Below, one piece after another: positions 1 to 10,018 of a stretch of DNA of 64,000 nt. Location of the stretch: assembly GCA_015178975.1 (NCBI GenBank), contig WHVD01000198.1, positions 67,501 through 131,500 on the forward strand, given 5' to 3'. Origin of the DNA: Hysterangium stoloniferum. Its lineage: Eukaryota; Basidiomycota; Agaricomycetes; Hysterangiales; Hysterangiaceae. Under the pieces are notes generated by a model. That model saw only the letters and a list, made by a program, of their open reading frames with translations, was not told where the DNA came from and did not search any database. Position numbers and translations under genes: made by a program. Within the stretch, counting starts at the first letter, position 1. The number at the start of each line of letters is the position of its first letter.

Positions 1-440
1 TTAATTAATTTGGGCCCTGTGTTTCAACCAGATCAGTCCCTTAATTAATCTGAGACATCTCTTACCATCACATCAGCTTCTTAATTAATCTGGGCCCTCT
101 CTTGCAATCAGGATAATTCTCCAAATATTCCTGTACACTCTCTGACTATTAAATAAAATATTCTGAGCATTCCATTGCAATCAGAACAGGTGCTAGATAT
201 TTTCTGAGCACTGTTAAACCCTCCTCTCGTCACTGTCCCACAACCAGATCAGTTCCTTAATTAATCTGAGCCTTTTGTTACAACCAGATCAGCCTTTTAA
301 TTAATCTGAGCCTTGTGTTCCAACCAGATCAGCCTTTTAATTAATCTGGGCCCTGTGTTGCAACCAGTTCAGCCCTTTAATTAATATATCCTCTTGTACT
401 CCAACCAGAGTACCCCTTAATAAATCTAAACACTATCTGC
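1..440. repeat. Degenerate 40-bp tandem repeat
   Basis: Units of 40 bases share a core reading CAACCAGATCAG, then TTAATTAATCTG and GCCCTGTGTT-like sequence. Two to three units lie at 1-110, and at least four more at about 240-420. A stretch of unrelated sequence at about 115-235 separates them. The array starts at the window edge, so it may extend further left. A TATA-like ATATAAATAG follows at about 480 and then a pyrimidine-rich stretch, so this could be the upstream part of an LTR or promoter. That last point is inference. Confidence 0.75.
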
Positions 441-1053
441 CAATCACATCATTGCCTTTTTGAGAACAATACCTCTCAACATATAAATAGTGGGTGTCTA
501 CCCCCCATTTCCTGAATCCTGACTTTCCCAGTCATCCATCCATCCAAACTATCAAGTGTCAATACTTGCTACTATCCTCTGACTCTTCTCTTGATCATCC
601 TGCCCTCAGTTTGGCTTGATATATTGCACTGTGAGCTTGAGTTATGATCTCTTACCTTGCAACTTTGATTCTGATATTTTTCTTTGTTTATCTATCTTTA
701 TTTTAGATGAGTCACTTATTCACCTTTTGCTTATTCTATCCCTTCATCCGAGTCACTGTGCACTCTCTGCACCTCCCCACTGGAATACTGCCTTGTTTGC
801 TGGCATTTTACTGCAAATGTGAGTCCACTATATCTAATTTACCCTTAGGTACCTTTGATTTTTATCTCCTTCTTTGTTGCTTACATTTCCGAATATGTTA
901 TATGGTTTCCATACTTCATGTATGTCCCATTGAGCTGCTATGCCTCTCTCTGAGACTAGTATTGAACCTTAAAAAATAAACAAAGTATTATATAGTATAT
1001 GTGTTAATCAATAGTCCAACTATAGTATATACATACCCTTCATAAGTGTCTCA
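441..1053. other. Non-coding, TATA-like site only
   Basis: I see no supported gene. There is a TATA-like sequence near 480 followed by C/T-rich sequence, and two short overlapping open frames (616-979) with no recognisable protein. The rest is A/T-rich. Confidence 0.5.
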
Positions 1054-1750
1054 AGTTGCACACACCAGCATGTTCATCCTGGACAAACAGATCCACATGC
1101 GAGCAGAGTCGCAGCTTTGATGCTAAAGTTGTATACACCAGCATGTTCGGAGGATAACCCAAAACTTTAAAATTTGTTTATCCACTAAAGTATATATATT
1201 TATATTGTTTGTTGTAGAATTAAGGTTTAATCAAATTCAGTCTATCAGATGACATTCTGGAGAATAAAAAAATATTAATATTTATCTCATTTCTGACAAA
1301 GGTTAGTCAAACAAACATATTTGGATTATTCTTTTGGGGATAAATTCCACAACATGGATTGGTTGGCCAGATAGTTCTGGTTAACTTTCCAAACAAAATA
1401 AATTTAAATTATATGAACTATATTTGAAAGTTTGCATGATATACAAGAGAATACATCATAACCAGAAGATTAAATCATAACCCAAATAATTTTGTTTAAC
1501 CATGATGTTTGTGGATATTTTAAAAAAGCATACAAGTCTTAAAGATGAAATTTTGGGGTAATGAAATATAACTCCCTAAAACATGTAGTCATAGCCAGGA
1601 GGAATGGTCTCACTTAAAAATATGAGGACATTTCCATAAAACTTTGTATATTTAATGAACTGTGACTATCCTCCTTCATCCAGGACGAACAGATTCATAA
1701 GTGAGCAGAGTCGCAGCTTCAACACTAAAGTTGCACACACCAGTGCACCC
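1054..1750. repeat. 73-bp tandem repeat split by a MITE
   Basis: A unit beginning AGTTGCACACACCAGCATG and containing GAGCAGAGTCGCAGCTT recurs at about 73-base spacing. There is one full unit at 1054-1126, a second unit that is split by the element at 1149-1674, and the start of a third at about 1731. The split unit reads continuously when the insertion and one TTC are removed. Confidence 0.65.
1149..1674. mobile_element. Short DNA element (MITE family 1, copy 1), 3-bp target duplication
   Basis: The 526-base element starts GGAGGATAAC and ends GACTATCCTCC, so its termini are inverted. It is flanked by TTC on both sides (1146-1148 and 1675-1677). Two relatives lie at 9507-10018 and, inverted, from 58675. 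It is A/T-rich and has no coding capacity. A 3-bp duplication with GG...CC ends resembles PIF/Harbinger-type non-autonomous elements, but no transposase supports that placement. Confidence 0.65.
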
Positions 1751-1829
1751 TACCCTATATGAATCCACCCTACCCTATATGAACAGGATCTGCTCCCTAG
1801 ATGACACCCTACCAGACCCATATAACCCT

Positions 1830-2425
1830 AAGGAAAGATGGAGGTGGAATCGGAGGATTTAGCAAATACGGCCGCCACCATTCTTGAGCTATTTTATGAA
1901 AATAGGAAGATACCATCGTAATCTTCAACTGGTCATTTTCATACGACTTAGGCCTAGATCAGAAAACTATTTTGCATTGAGCGATAAAATTCTTCAATAG
2001 TGAAGGTTCTTCTCCTATAAACTCCTCGGGCTTATTCACCATAATCTCGGGTTCTTTAGAAGCTGCAATTGTTCTTTAGTGCTTTTCCAAGCATTGTACC
2101 CAATTGTTGCATGATAGCCTCATCCTGAGATGTGACAAGTCCTGGAGGTAGAGATGATCCTCAAGGTGGAGACTCGGGTGCAGGTGACTCAGCTTCTCAA
2201 ATAGGCAATGTTGGCTGTTCCCGAACTTCTTTGGCTTTTCGAGTTGGTGACATGGCTCATGGAGTTGTTGATGTCATAGCTCATCGTGTTTTTGTCAGTG
2301 GTGACACTGGGATTCTTGGTGGTCGAACAGCTCTCAGGACAGAGGTAGAAGCCACAGATTGTAATGCCGTAGTACTTGATACTTTGGCAGTCTCGGATCA
2401 CATTCTAGGCTTCATCGACAGTTGG
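1830..2425 (-). pseudogene. Ty3/gypsy gag remnant
   Basis: On the minus strand, at about 2060-1838, an interrupted frame reads like the capsid region of fungal Ty3/gypsy gag proteins. It has a KPEEF start, an FIAQC segment, a SRPKSYEND segment and AQEWWRPYLL, which matches the usual EWW-P-LL signature. A stop codon falls inside the motif (after the CKIVF segment) and frames change upstream. The minus-strand sequence 2401-2189 is probably the more N-terminal gag portion, but I cannot align it. The element is dead; its matching LTR was not delimited. Confidence 0.6.
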
Positions 2426-2429
2426 TAGT

Positions 2430-3590
2430 CAGAAAATACTGACATGGATCGGATTTTCTTCAATAAAGTAGAATACTAATTGAATAATACTCTACTAATC
2501 GAATACGGAAGCCTCGTTTGACAAAGTATATATTCATCCTGTCAAAGAAGTAAGAGGCTAATACTAGACACAAAGACTCACTTAATGTAAAGTCGAAGGA
2601 TTATGACAATATGAGGCTTGGATTATTAATACAAAACTAATATACAAATGATGGTCGAGATTTTCTGACTGACTTTCCTTGCTTTTCCTATTGTCCTTTT
2701 ATCCTTTTCATCATTTACTTATGACTATGTTATGAACTAAGAATGAAGTCATTCATAACGTCAAATTGAGACATGTTGAAAGAAATCAATGTTGTTGAAT
2801 AATGGTCAGAAAGTGGTTGAGTTGGAGAAGTTGTTGAATAATAGTCGTAGAATAGTCAAAAGTTACCTTGAGCATTTTGACAAATGTTGTGACAGTGACA
2901 GTCGTGACACCTTTTATCAGGATCTATTGGTTCAGTGCAGATTATCAGTATTTGTTCAGCAACTTGGATCGGAGCCCATAACCTATAATAACAGCATTTA
3001 CTCAGTCGATACGTTAGAATGGAATCAACTGATATTTCTACCTATAATAACAGCGGTTACTGTAATACAGTTAGGTATGGTACTAGAACTGCTAATGAAT
3101 CAACATACCTCATATGATACATTAGAATGGAATCAACTGAGGTTTCTTACACTTTTCCTATCAGGATTTATACATGATTCGAGGACAAAAGGATATGTCG
3201 AACAAAAGGTAAATGGAACAAAAGATAAACGGAACGGAATGAACAATGGGCAAACACAATGTGGTCGCCACGTGTACGCGACCCTCACTATACCCTTTTG
3301 TCTGACGTTTTGTGACTTTACCAAGGAGTATGCGTAAACCTCTATTTATAACACAGCTCCTCGTTACGGTCAGTTCGATATAGACGAAGCTGGAGTACTG
3401 TACTTATTCGACGCACCTCAACACACCAGCAGCTCAGATTGCTCGCACAGAAGCTGGACAATCAATTGTAGGAGGCTGTGTAATTGTCCATGTTTACAAT
3501 TGCACGGCTTCAATTATCTTGCAAGTAAGGTAACTGCTGCACTTGCTCGTCACTGAAACAAACATTTGCGTTTTTAATCTCCGACTGAAA
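2430..3590. other. Non-coding stretch with duplicated segments, possible LTR
   Basis: No recognisable protein. Two segments occur twice: ACCTATAATAACAGC at about 2980 and 3040, and TTAGAATGGAATCAACTGA at about 3014 and 3123. An ATTTATAACAC TATA-like site lies at about 3345 in front of the next gene. The 182-codon open frame here (2789-3337) contains the duplications and shows no family similarity that I recognise. The position next to a gag remnant makes an LTR or internal retroelement region plausible. Confidence 0.35.
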
Positions 3591-3593
3591 GTG

Positions 3594-4187
3594 ATGAAAC
3601 GATCTGCGTCAGATTCGACCAAATCAGCGATCAACATGTTGCCTCAACGCATACTCGACCAATTCGCTCGCATCCCACACACCACCACCATCGAAAACAA
3701 GTACTACGGGGTGTTCGACAAGATCCTTAATAAAGTCTGCTTCACCGATGATATTTTTACCGTCGAGCCACAGTACGCCCTTCCTCAGGCTGTCGGTGTG
3801 CCTACTATCGACTTCCTCGTGACCTACGTCGTCGAAGTGAACGATCTGCCCATCTTCTTCCTTGAAATTAAACCCCCTCTCCATATTGACCACATCTCTA
3901 GCAGAATCGACGCAGACGCGCAGATGAGGGCCAGGTTTCGTGCACTTTACAATCTCACCCCGACACCAAGGCTTCATGGCGTTAGCATCATGGGACAAAG
4001 GCTTGCGTTTTATTGCCTGAACAAAGCAACCGGCCATGTAGATCCCGACTATGTTGCGCCGTCTCCCAATTACATCATCGACACAGTTCCAGCGGAGAGG
4101 TGGGATACGGACATTACGACAGAGGATGGGTATCAGAAGTTCATGGCGGTTACCAATGATGTCAAAGAAATGGTAGCAGCACTATAA
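3594..4187 (+). CDS. PD-(D/E)XK-like basidiomycete protein of unknown function
   Basis: This is an uninterrupted 197-codon frame. I chose the ATG at 3594 (MKRSASDSTKSAINMLP) over an in-frame ATG 17 codons upstream because the extra residues look like read-through of non-coding sequence. The middle of the protein reads TIDFLVTYVVEV then LPIFFLEIKPP. The Asp followed about 20 residues later by E-x-K in a hydrophobic strand is the layout of a PD-(D/E)XK nuclease-like core. The C-terminal half (RIDADAQMRARFRALY, YIIDTVPAERWD) resembles a family of hypothetical proteins I recall as common in mushrooms. No intron is needed. Nuclease activity is inference; no function is established. It sits alone between retroelement debris and a gene-free stretch, and codon composition is richer in G/C than the flanks. 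Confidence 0.7.
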   Translation: MKRSASDSTKSAINMLPQRILDQFARIPHTTTIENKYYGVFDKILNKVCFTDDIFTVEPQYALPQAVGVPTIDFLVTYVVEVNDLPIFFLEIKPPLHIDHISSRIDADAQMRARFRALYNLTPTPRLHGVSIMGQRLAFYCLNKATGHVDPDYVAPSPNYIIDTVPAERWDTDITTEDGYQKFMAVTNDVKEMVAAL

Positions 4188-5301
4188 ATGTAAGCAGTGA
4201 CTATAGTATATTCACTATTGACCACTTCTGACTCATCCTGAGTGGTATAGATTCTACTTCTGAAATTATACCGTCGTTCTGGGCCGTATCAAGAATGCAT
4301 GTTATCGTGGTTGTAGGTAATATTCTGCCGGCGATAGGTTTAATTCCCCTTGTACCAACTCATCTATGCGTCTATCCACAAAATGTCTTCTATTCACTGT
4401 CCCTCATTGTCACTCATTGTCGTGGACGATATGCAACCGTCCCGTAGATAGTCACACTACCTATCTGCATTGAAAGTTGTTGCAGGACGAATGGACATGC
4501 ATGAATTACATAGATCATATTGACTATCGCAAGGAATGTCCGTAGCGAGGTACCAGCCCAATCCGGCTGTGCACCGATGCATGCCTAACTCTATTCTCTA
4601 CCCAGACACCTCTGCTGCTACTCCGATAGACACTGCAACGCCTCCGCCCCAATAATCAGTTCATTCAGTGCTTCCATTTCGCGGCCACGACACACTGTAG
4701 GGCTGCGCACTGTACCGTTACGGTTTATGGCCGTATACGTACGAATGAAATATGATATGAAAACAGCCATCACCCGTACCGTAAAATCATGGTGAAACGG
4801 GTCGGTACGGCATAATCAACTAAAAGAAATTTCAACAAATGCTGGTCTACTGTGGACGAACAAGTACAGGAGCGACAGTACTCGTGGCGTGTTGAATTGC
4901 TGTGTGGGCAAGTCTCCTCAGGTGCTGTTTGACCGGGAGATTCAGCGCATGGATAGTCTCTGGTTGCCAGCTCAAGCTCATGGCATATCATAGCAAGGTC
5001 GTTTTCACCACAACCAAATATATATTGTCGATTCATCAATTGTAGTCACAATTTATATCCATTTGACGGTATACGGGGGTAACTCGTGTACGGTACGGCA
5101 CGCGGCCTTGACAAAGAAAACCTTGGATCTTTGTTAAAATCATCTTCGTCTACATCATTTTTGGAATAGGTTTACTACTGTGTCCAGTCCTCCAACTTTC
5201 TATCTTTATTTGCTCTCGTTTACTCGATCGATTGTCACACCCAGTCAAGCCGAGATCCTACTCTTTCTCTCAACCTCCCCGACCTCCAAATTATACAATT
5301 C
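4188..5301. other. Intergenic, nothing recognised
   Basis: I find no supported gene, RNA or mobile element. Short open frames (for example 4770-5039 minus) show no motif. Confidence 0.5.
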
Positions 5302-5553
5302 CTAATCGGCGCAAGTAGTATGGCTGCAGGTGCCGCACGCAAAAACCAGTTGCGTAGTCTTCATCTTCATGTTGTCCTTGGTGTTCTCACTGTCCGTCAT
5401 CCGGATAATCTCCATGTAGAGCGTTGATGCGTCTGCAGGAGGTGTAGCCCCTCCAACACTATAAGCCCCCCAATCATCCCACTGGTCGTAGTGATAGCTG
5501 CCATCATCTTTCCGGCCACATCTGCCATATTGAACACAAATAAGAGCCATCAA
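5302..5553 (-). CDS. Short unidentified frame ending in a Cys pair
   Basis: An 83-codon minus-strand frame ends LVFACGTCSHTTCAD, with a CxxC pair. The central part is polar (YHYDQWDDWGAY). It lies just downstream of a HEAT-repeat fragment on the same strand and could be a 3' exon of that decayed gene, or chance. The CxxC tail loosely recalls a zinc ribbon, but the partner cysteines are absent. I do not recognise a family, and weight it weakly. Confidence 0.2.
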   Translation of the reverse strand: MMALICVQYGRCGRKDDGSYHYDQWDDWGAYSVGGATPPADASTLYMEIIRMTDSENTKDNMKMKTTQLVFACGTCSHTTCAD

Positions 5554-5639
5554 CGCTCAATCATCAACACTCGCCAGAAACAAAGTTCACCATATCAAAA
5601 CAACGAAACAGAAACACACCTTTGACCTCCCACCTCATC

Positions 5640-5800
5640 TTCCCCCCATTTCCAGTACCCGTACTACCCTTGATCCAAGCTCATCCTCACAGTCCCTCAA
5701 CAGGGCAACCATGTCGGGAATCCCAGCCGCAATCCTGACTCCAAATTCGGCTGTTGTAAGGCTGTCGGTATCAGCCTCACTCGGTCAACACGGACAGGAC
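5640..5800 (-). pseudogene. HEAT/ARM-repeat fragment, 3' part of split gene
   Basis: The minus strand at about 5790-5650 reads LTTAEFGVRIAAGIPDMVA followed by LLRDCEDELGSR, which is one ~45-residue helical repeat of the kind seen again at 7990-8410 on the same strand. The shared phrase (LTTAEFG..I..GIP..V.LL) shows that both fragments belong to one repeat family. The Tc1 element at 6246-7839 lies between them. Stop codons follow the repeat, so this is a remnant. Confidence 0.55.
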
Positions 5801-5965
5801 TAAGTTTTCTTTATTTTTACATATCAGTAGGATACAAGGTGAATGTGAGGTTCCCTAGGGAAGAGTGGGAAAAGGATTAATGGTCAAAGAGAAGATATCC
5901 TATCACTATAGGATATGGGGTTTTTTATATAGAGTCAAGGTGAATGGGGTGGAAGAATAAGGAAC

Positions 5966-6120
5966 CGCATGATCAGGCACAGGGGTGCTACTTAACAATA
6001 AAGTGGCGGATCAATGAGTGGCTGATGGGAGAGGTTGGTGATGATGACTGCATGATAAGGCACAAGGGTGCTACCAAGTGGCGGAACAATGAGTGGTTGA
6101 TGCGAGAGGTTGGTGATGAC
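5966..6120. repeat. Two-copy ~83-bp direct repeat
   Basis: The segment GCATGAT(C/A)AGGCACA recurs at 5967 and 6050, each followed by GGGTGCTAC, AAGTGGCGGA, CAATGAGTGG and GAGAGGTTGGTGATGA. The duplication accounts for the short open frame across it. Confidence 0.7.
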
Positions 6121-6245
6121 GTATGTGGTAAGTGTTAGATTTGGAAATACAATATCTATTAGAATGTCCAAGCTGTTATAAGTCCCTAGTTGGCATCAGT
6201 CCAGATGTGACTGTATAAGTCCCAAGGTAGCATCAGAAGGACTTA

Positions 6246-7839
6246 CAGTGACCCAAAAAAGCATCCGGATGTTTGGTGAAATTGGAACGATGGGTTTACA
6301 GCTCCAGAAATAAAATAGATAAAATTCTGAATAAGTCAGAGGTAAGAGGTATACATCTGACCTACATGATGACATAAGCATGACATCATAACTTTCCTTA
6401 TCAGGGAAGTAGGAAATTAATTATGGACATGGTGCATCCGGACACTTTTTTTGCTCTTGTAATTAATTACTAGTTTTTACCAGTTTCAGTATTTAGTGTA
6501 CCCCCCCTTGGCCTTTAGTACTGCAGCAACCCTTCTAGGCATGCTCTTGATCAATTCAAGGCATTTCTCCCTTGGAATACCCTCCCATTCCACCTCCACT
6601 CTCTCCCAGAGCTCCAATATGCTCTTGGGTGCCTCAGGGTATGTTCCAAGCCTTCTCTTCAACTCCCACCATAAGTGTTCTATTGGATTCAGGTCTGGAG
6701 ACTGTGCAGGCCAGTCTAAAACCTCCACCTGATGGTCCTTGAACCAATCCTTGGCCAACTTGCAAGTGTGTTTAGGGTCATTGTCCTGCTGGAAGACAAA
6801 CCTTTCCCTGTCCATCCCATAATACTCCACTGTTTTGAAGATATAGTCCTCCAATATGTCCTTGTACATCTCCCCATCCATCCTCCCATCTATCTTGCAC
6901 ATGTACCCCACACCATGTGCTGTCATACATCCCCAAATCATTAGACTCCCCCCTCCAAATTTGATAGTTCCATTGATATGCTGCTGAGTGAGTGCAGAAC
7001 CTGGTCTTTTCCATACCCACAACCTCCCATCAGAGCCCAAACGATTGATTTTGGTCTCATCTGAGAAAATAACCCTAAACCAGTCCTCCTCAGTCCAATG
7101 CTGGTACTTGATAGCAAACTCATATCGAGCCTTGATGTGTCGACAGGCAAGAAGAGGTCTTTTGGCCTTCACCACAGCCTTCAAATTCTCTTTCTTCAAT
7201 GCATTTCTAATTGTCTGTGTGCAGACATTGAGGGAGAGGTGGGACTTGGCTTGGGAGGCATTATCAACCTGTCCAGAGGTGATAGAACGAGCCAGGTGGT
7301 GATGATCCCTGGGGGAGAGTTTGGGAGGACAACCTCTGGAAGGTGTTGGAAGTGGACCAGGGAGTTGGGAGCGAATTTCTGATATTGTAGAGTGCCCAAT
7401 ATGAAGTTTAGAAGCAATTGTTCTGCAGGAGTGACCTTCCTGGAGAAGAGAAATGACAGAGAGCCTTGTTTCAGTAGAGTGCTTCTTCATCATGTGGTGG
7501 GGGGGTGAATTGAGGCAAAGGTTCATGTAAATGTGTTATTTAAACATGTGGTCACATGACATTGTTGAACCTAACCAGAAATTCCCACAGTTATATGAAC
7601 CTTATTGAGTTTCATGTATCAGTTGACAGAGCAAAAAAAATGTCCGGATGCACCATGTCCATTGTTCATTTCCTACTTCCCTGATAAGGAAAGCTATGAT
7701 GTCATGCTTATGTCATCATGTAGGTCAGATGTATACCTCTTACCTCTTATTTATTCAGAATTTTATCTATTTTATTTCTAGAGCTGCAAACCCATCTTTC
7801 CAATTTCACCAAACATCCGGACGCTTTTTTGGGTCACTG
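6246..7839 (-). mobile_element. Complete Tc1/mariner element with 209-bp terminal inverted repeats
   Basis: The ends are CAGTGACCCAAAAAAGC (left) and GCTTTTTTGGGTCACTG (right), each flanked by TA (6244-6245 and 7840-7841). The inverted repeats run 6246-6454 and 7631-7839 and are nearly identical, including ATCCGGA blocks at both the outer and inner ends. The element is 1,594 bases and holds one uninterrupted transposase frame on the minus strand. Intact ends, intact frame and clean TA duplication suggest recent insertion. It disrupts the HEAT-repeat gene remnant whose parts lie on either side. Confidence 0.93.
6486..7526 (-). CDS. Tc1-like transposase (DD34E), intact
   Basis: The 346-residue protein catalyses cut-and-paste transposition into TA sites. 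The N-terminal ~110 residues form paired helix-turn-helix DNA-binding modules (STETRLSVISLLQEGHSC, then CRTIASKLHIGHSTIS). The catalytic triad is visible: the first Asp in VIFSDETKINRLG, the second in FQQDNDPKHT and the Glu in SPDLNPIEHLWWELKRR, with 34 residues between the last two. GGGSLMIWGCMT is the usual glycine-rich Tc1 segment. The protein ends GGYTKY. The start could be either MNLCLN or the MMKKHS methionine 11 codons later; the second is closer to the usual Tc1 start. There are no stops or frameshifts, and the length is normal for the family. Confidence 0.95.
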   Translation of the reverse strand: MNLCLNSPPHHMMKKHSTETRLSVISLLQEGHSCRTIASKLHIGHSTISEIRSQLPGPLPTPSRGCPPKLSPRDHHHLARSITSGQVDNASQAKSHLSLNVCTQTIRNALKKENLKAVVKAKRPLLACRHIKARYEFAIKYQHWTEEDWFRVIFSDETKINRLGSDGRLWVWKRPGSALTQQHINGTIKFGGGSLMIWGCMTAHGVGYMCKIDGRMDGEMYKDILEDYIFKTVEYYGMDRERFVFQQDNDPKHTCKLAKDWFKDHQVEVLDWPAQSPDLNPIEHLWWELKRRLGTYPEAPKSILELWERVEVEWEGIPREKCLELIKSMPRRVAAVLKAKGGYTKY

Positions 7840-7886
7840 TATATAGAATATGTATATGTAATCCATAATATCTCACTAGACCAATA

Positions 7887-7960
7887 GGTCCAGTAGCTCA
7901 GTGGTTAAGAGCACTGCTTATATAAAGCCAGAGGTCCTTGGTTCAATCCCAGGCTGGGTC
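7887..7960 (+). tRNA. tRNA-like sequence with bulged anticodon stem (likely pseudogene)
   Basis: Acceptor arms GGTCCAG and CTGGGTC pair over seven bases with two G-U pairs. The D arm GCTC...GAGC, the T arm CTTGG-TTCAATC-CCAGG and A/B-box-like sequences are all present, and TTTT follows at 7966. The anticodon stem has one extra base on its 3' side (CTGCTTATATAAAGCCAG), so no normal 7-base loop can be assigned and the anticodon is unclear. It is best read as a tRNA pseudogene or the head of a tRNA-derived SINE. It lies 46 bases beyond the Tc1 element. Confidence 0.5.
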
Positions 7961-7989
7961 AATTCTTTTCTATACCTTTAACAGTAAGG

Positions 7990-8410
7990 TGGCCAGGCTT
8001 ACAGCTGTCGTCAAATATCAGATATCAAGCACATTCCTAGCCCATTCCCCAGCTTGCTCCAAATCCTTCCCCAGGTCCGATACTGCCCTTGACCTAACAT
8101 CAGAGTCAGAGCCTTTCAACAGTCCAACAATACTCGGAATCACACCTCCAATCACCCCTCCAAATTCCGCTGTCGTCAAATCTCAGCTCAATCCCATCCC
8201 ATTATCACACACCACATCTTGCTCTCAATCCTTCTCCAGGGCCAATACTGCGTTTGAGCAAACATTATTGTCAGAGTCCTTCAACAGTCCAACAATCTCA
8301 GCAATCCCAGCCGCAATCCCCGGTCCAAATCTCAGCTGTATTTCCATCCCATTATCACACCCCACTTTGCTCTCAAACCTTCTCCAGGGCCGATACCATC
8401 CTTAATCAAG
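7990..8410 (-). pseudogene. HEAT/ARM-repeat remnant (about 2.5 units of 165 bp)
   Basis: Read on the minus strand, units of 165 bases (55 codons) encode helical repeats of the form IPSIVGLLKGSDSDVRSRAV followed by a short helix and LTTAEFG. This is the repeat type found in large HEAT/ARM-repeat tails of fungal NLR-like and signalling proteins. Stop codons interrupt each unit (after LEKD and before the next DLTTAEF), so it is decayed. The related fragment at 5640-5800 is on the same strand beyond the Tc1 element, so one gene was probably cut by the transposon. No NACHT or NB-ARC motif is visible upstream, so NLR membership is not shown. Confidence 0.6.
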
Positions 8411-9506
8411 CGGTGGAGTCCGAGTCCTAAGTCCATCAATTGTCACAGTTTATGAGCAATTCGTTCATGAACCAAACATATTGAGAGCAGTTACCACATT
8501 TAGCAGAGTGGAACGACTCATCCATCTTCACCATCCCAAGCACAGCTCCACGACTGTCCCCACAACTTCTCACCTCGATAGTCCTAAGCTGGACAAATTA
8601 GTACAATTGTCTCAGCATTTCCTTAAACCACCTGATCTATTAGTCAATGAAGACCTTGTTCGAACTGCCATCCGGTCTTTCCATCTCCATCTGAACCTCC
8701 CTCACATCTATATCCAAGTTTCTCTCAAACCACTCTCTCCCCAGTTCATGATACATAGTCCTTGTTCTTGCCTCGCCACATTCTGTGAGTCTACACACCT
8801 TCCTTTCATTCATTAATTTATCAGCTTCACAGGTAGAAAGACAAGAGCGATTCACAGTCACAGATCCCGGTCCAATCCTCGAGAATCATATACTCAGCAG
8901 TTTCCACCTATACTTCGAACTACTAAAGCATTTAGTCCGGCACTCGTACAAACTACTCATCCTGTCTTTCCGATCCCGGCCATTTGAATATCGTTTTATC
9001 CACCATTCTGTCCTAGACCTTCTCACAAGCCAAATCAACCACTCCCATCCCAAACTCCGACCCTCCCTAATCAAACCAACCTTGAACTCGAGCCCCGTCA
9101 ACAACCCCGACATTTCGTCAACAATCCCTTTGTGCATGTCCAACCCCCAAAGTCTCCATCCCACAAAGACCGGAATCAGCATATCTCTCCTAATATCAGT
9201 ACAGCCAAGTTCGAGTCTAGATCTCACACAAACCTCAACAAGGACCTCCCATTATCCCCTTCGCCTCTAGGGAGGAAACGGGGAAATTAATCTTCAATCT
9301 GCCTATACTTTTCTAATCACATCTTGGTCCCAGATCATTTACATCAGAATGGTCATAACACTTTTCAGAAATAATTAATATAATTTAACTTTACTCCATT
9401 CAGAAACCTAACCAGAACTGTCTGGCTTACCAATCCATACTACAGAGCTCATTCCAAAGGATAATCTACAGATGGTTGTCAGATGCAGGATACATATTTC
9501 ACCATT
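8411..9506. other. Probable upstream remains of the HEAT-repeat gene, unresolved
   Basis: Open frames occur on both strands at 8481-9270 without recognisable motifs. The C-rich plus strand and the purine-rich minus strand continue the composition of the HEAT remnant to about 9,290. This is consistent with decayed upstream exons on the minus strand, but I cannot assign a domain. 9,291-9,506 holds nothing recognised. Confidence 0.3.
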
Positions 9507-10018
9507 GGAAGATAGCCAAAAACTTTAAAAGTTATTTGCCTACTAAAGTATATATATTTATATTGTTTGTTGTAGAATTAATATTTAATCAAATTCAGTG
9601 ATACTCTGGAGAATAAGGAAATATTAATATTTATCTTGTATCTGACAAAAGTTAGTCAAACAAACATATACTGTATAGATTATCCTTTTGGGGATAAATT
9701 CCACAACATGGATTGGTTGGCCAGATAGTTCTGGTTAACTTTCTAAACCAAATAAATTTAAATTATATGAACTACATCACATGTATACAAAAGAATGCAT
9801 CTTATCCCAAAGATTAAGTCATAACCCAAATAATTTTGTTTAACCATGACATTTGTGCATATTTTAAAAGAGCATACAAGTCTTAAAGATGAAATTTTGG
9901 GGTAATGAAATATAAACCCCTAAAACATATAGTCATAGCCAGAGGAAATAGTCTCACTTAAAAATATGAGGATTTTTCCATAAAGTTTTGTATATTCAAT
10001 GGATAGTGACTATCCTCC
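9507..10018. mobile_element. MITE family 1, copy 2, ATT target duplication
   Basis: The 512-base element runs from GGAAGATAGCC to GTGACTATCCTCC and is flanked by ATT on both sides (9504-9506 and 10019-10021). It aligns over its whole length with copy 1, for example TATATATTTATATTGTTTG near the left end and AAAGATGAAATTTTGGGG near the right. A second possible right end (GTTATCCTCC then ATT) lies at 10130, so a slightly longer form or a neighbouring solo end is possible. Confidence 0.68.

Noticed and set aside
1..440. CRISPR-like array at the left edge
   Set aside because: Units are directly adjacent 40-bp repeats without unique spacers, and the host is clearly a eukaryote.
5302..5553. RNA polymerase subunit Rpb9-like zinc ribbon
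   Set aside because: Only one CxxC pair resembles the FACxxC segment; the preceding CxxC, the Tyr-Pro segment and the second ribbon are missing. Kept only as a weak unidentified frame.
7887..7960. Functional nuclear tRNA gene
   Set aside because: The anticodon stem carries an extra base and no standard 7-base loop with U33 can be drawn, so it is reported only as tRNA-like.
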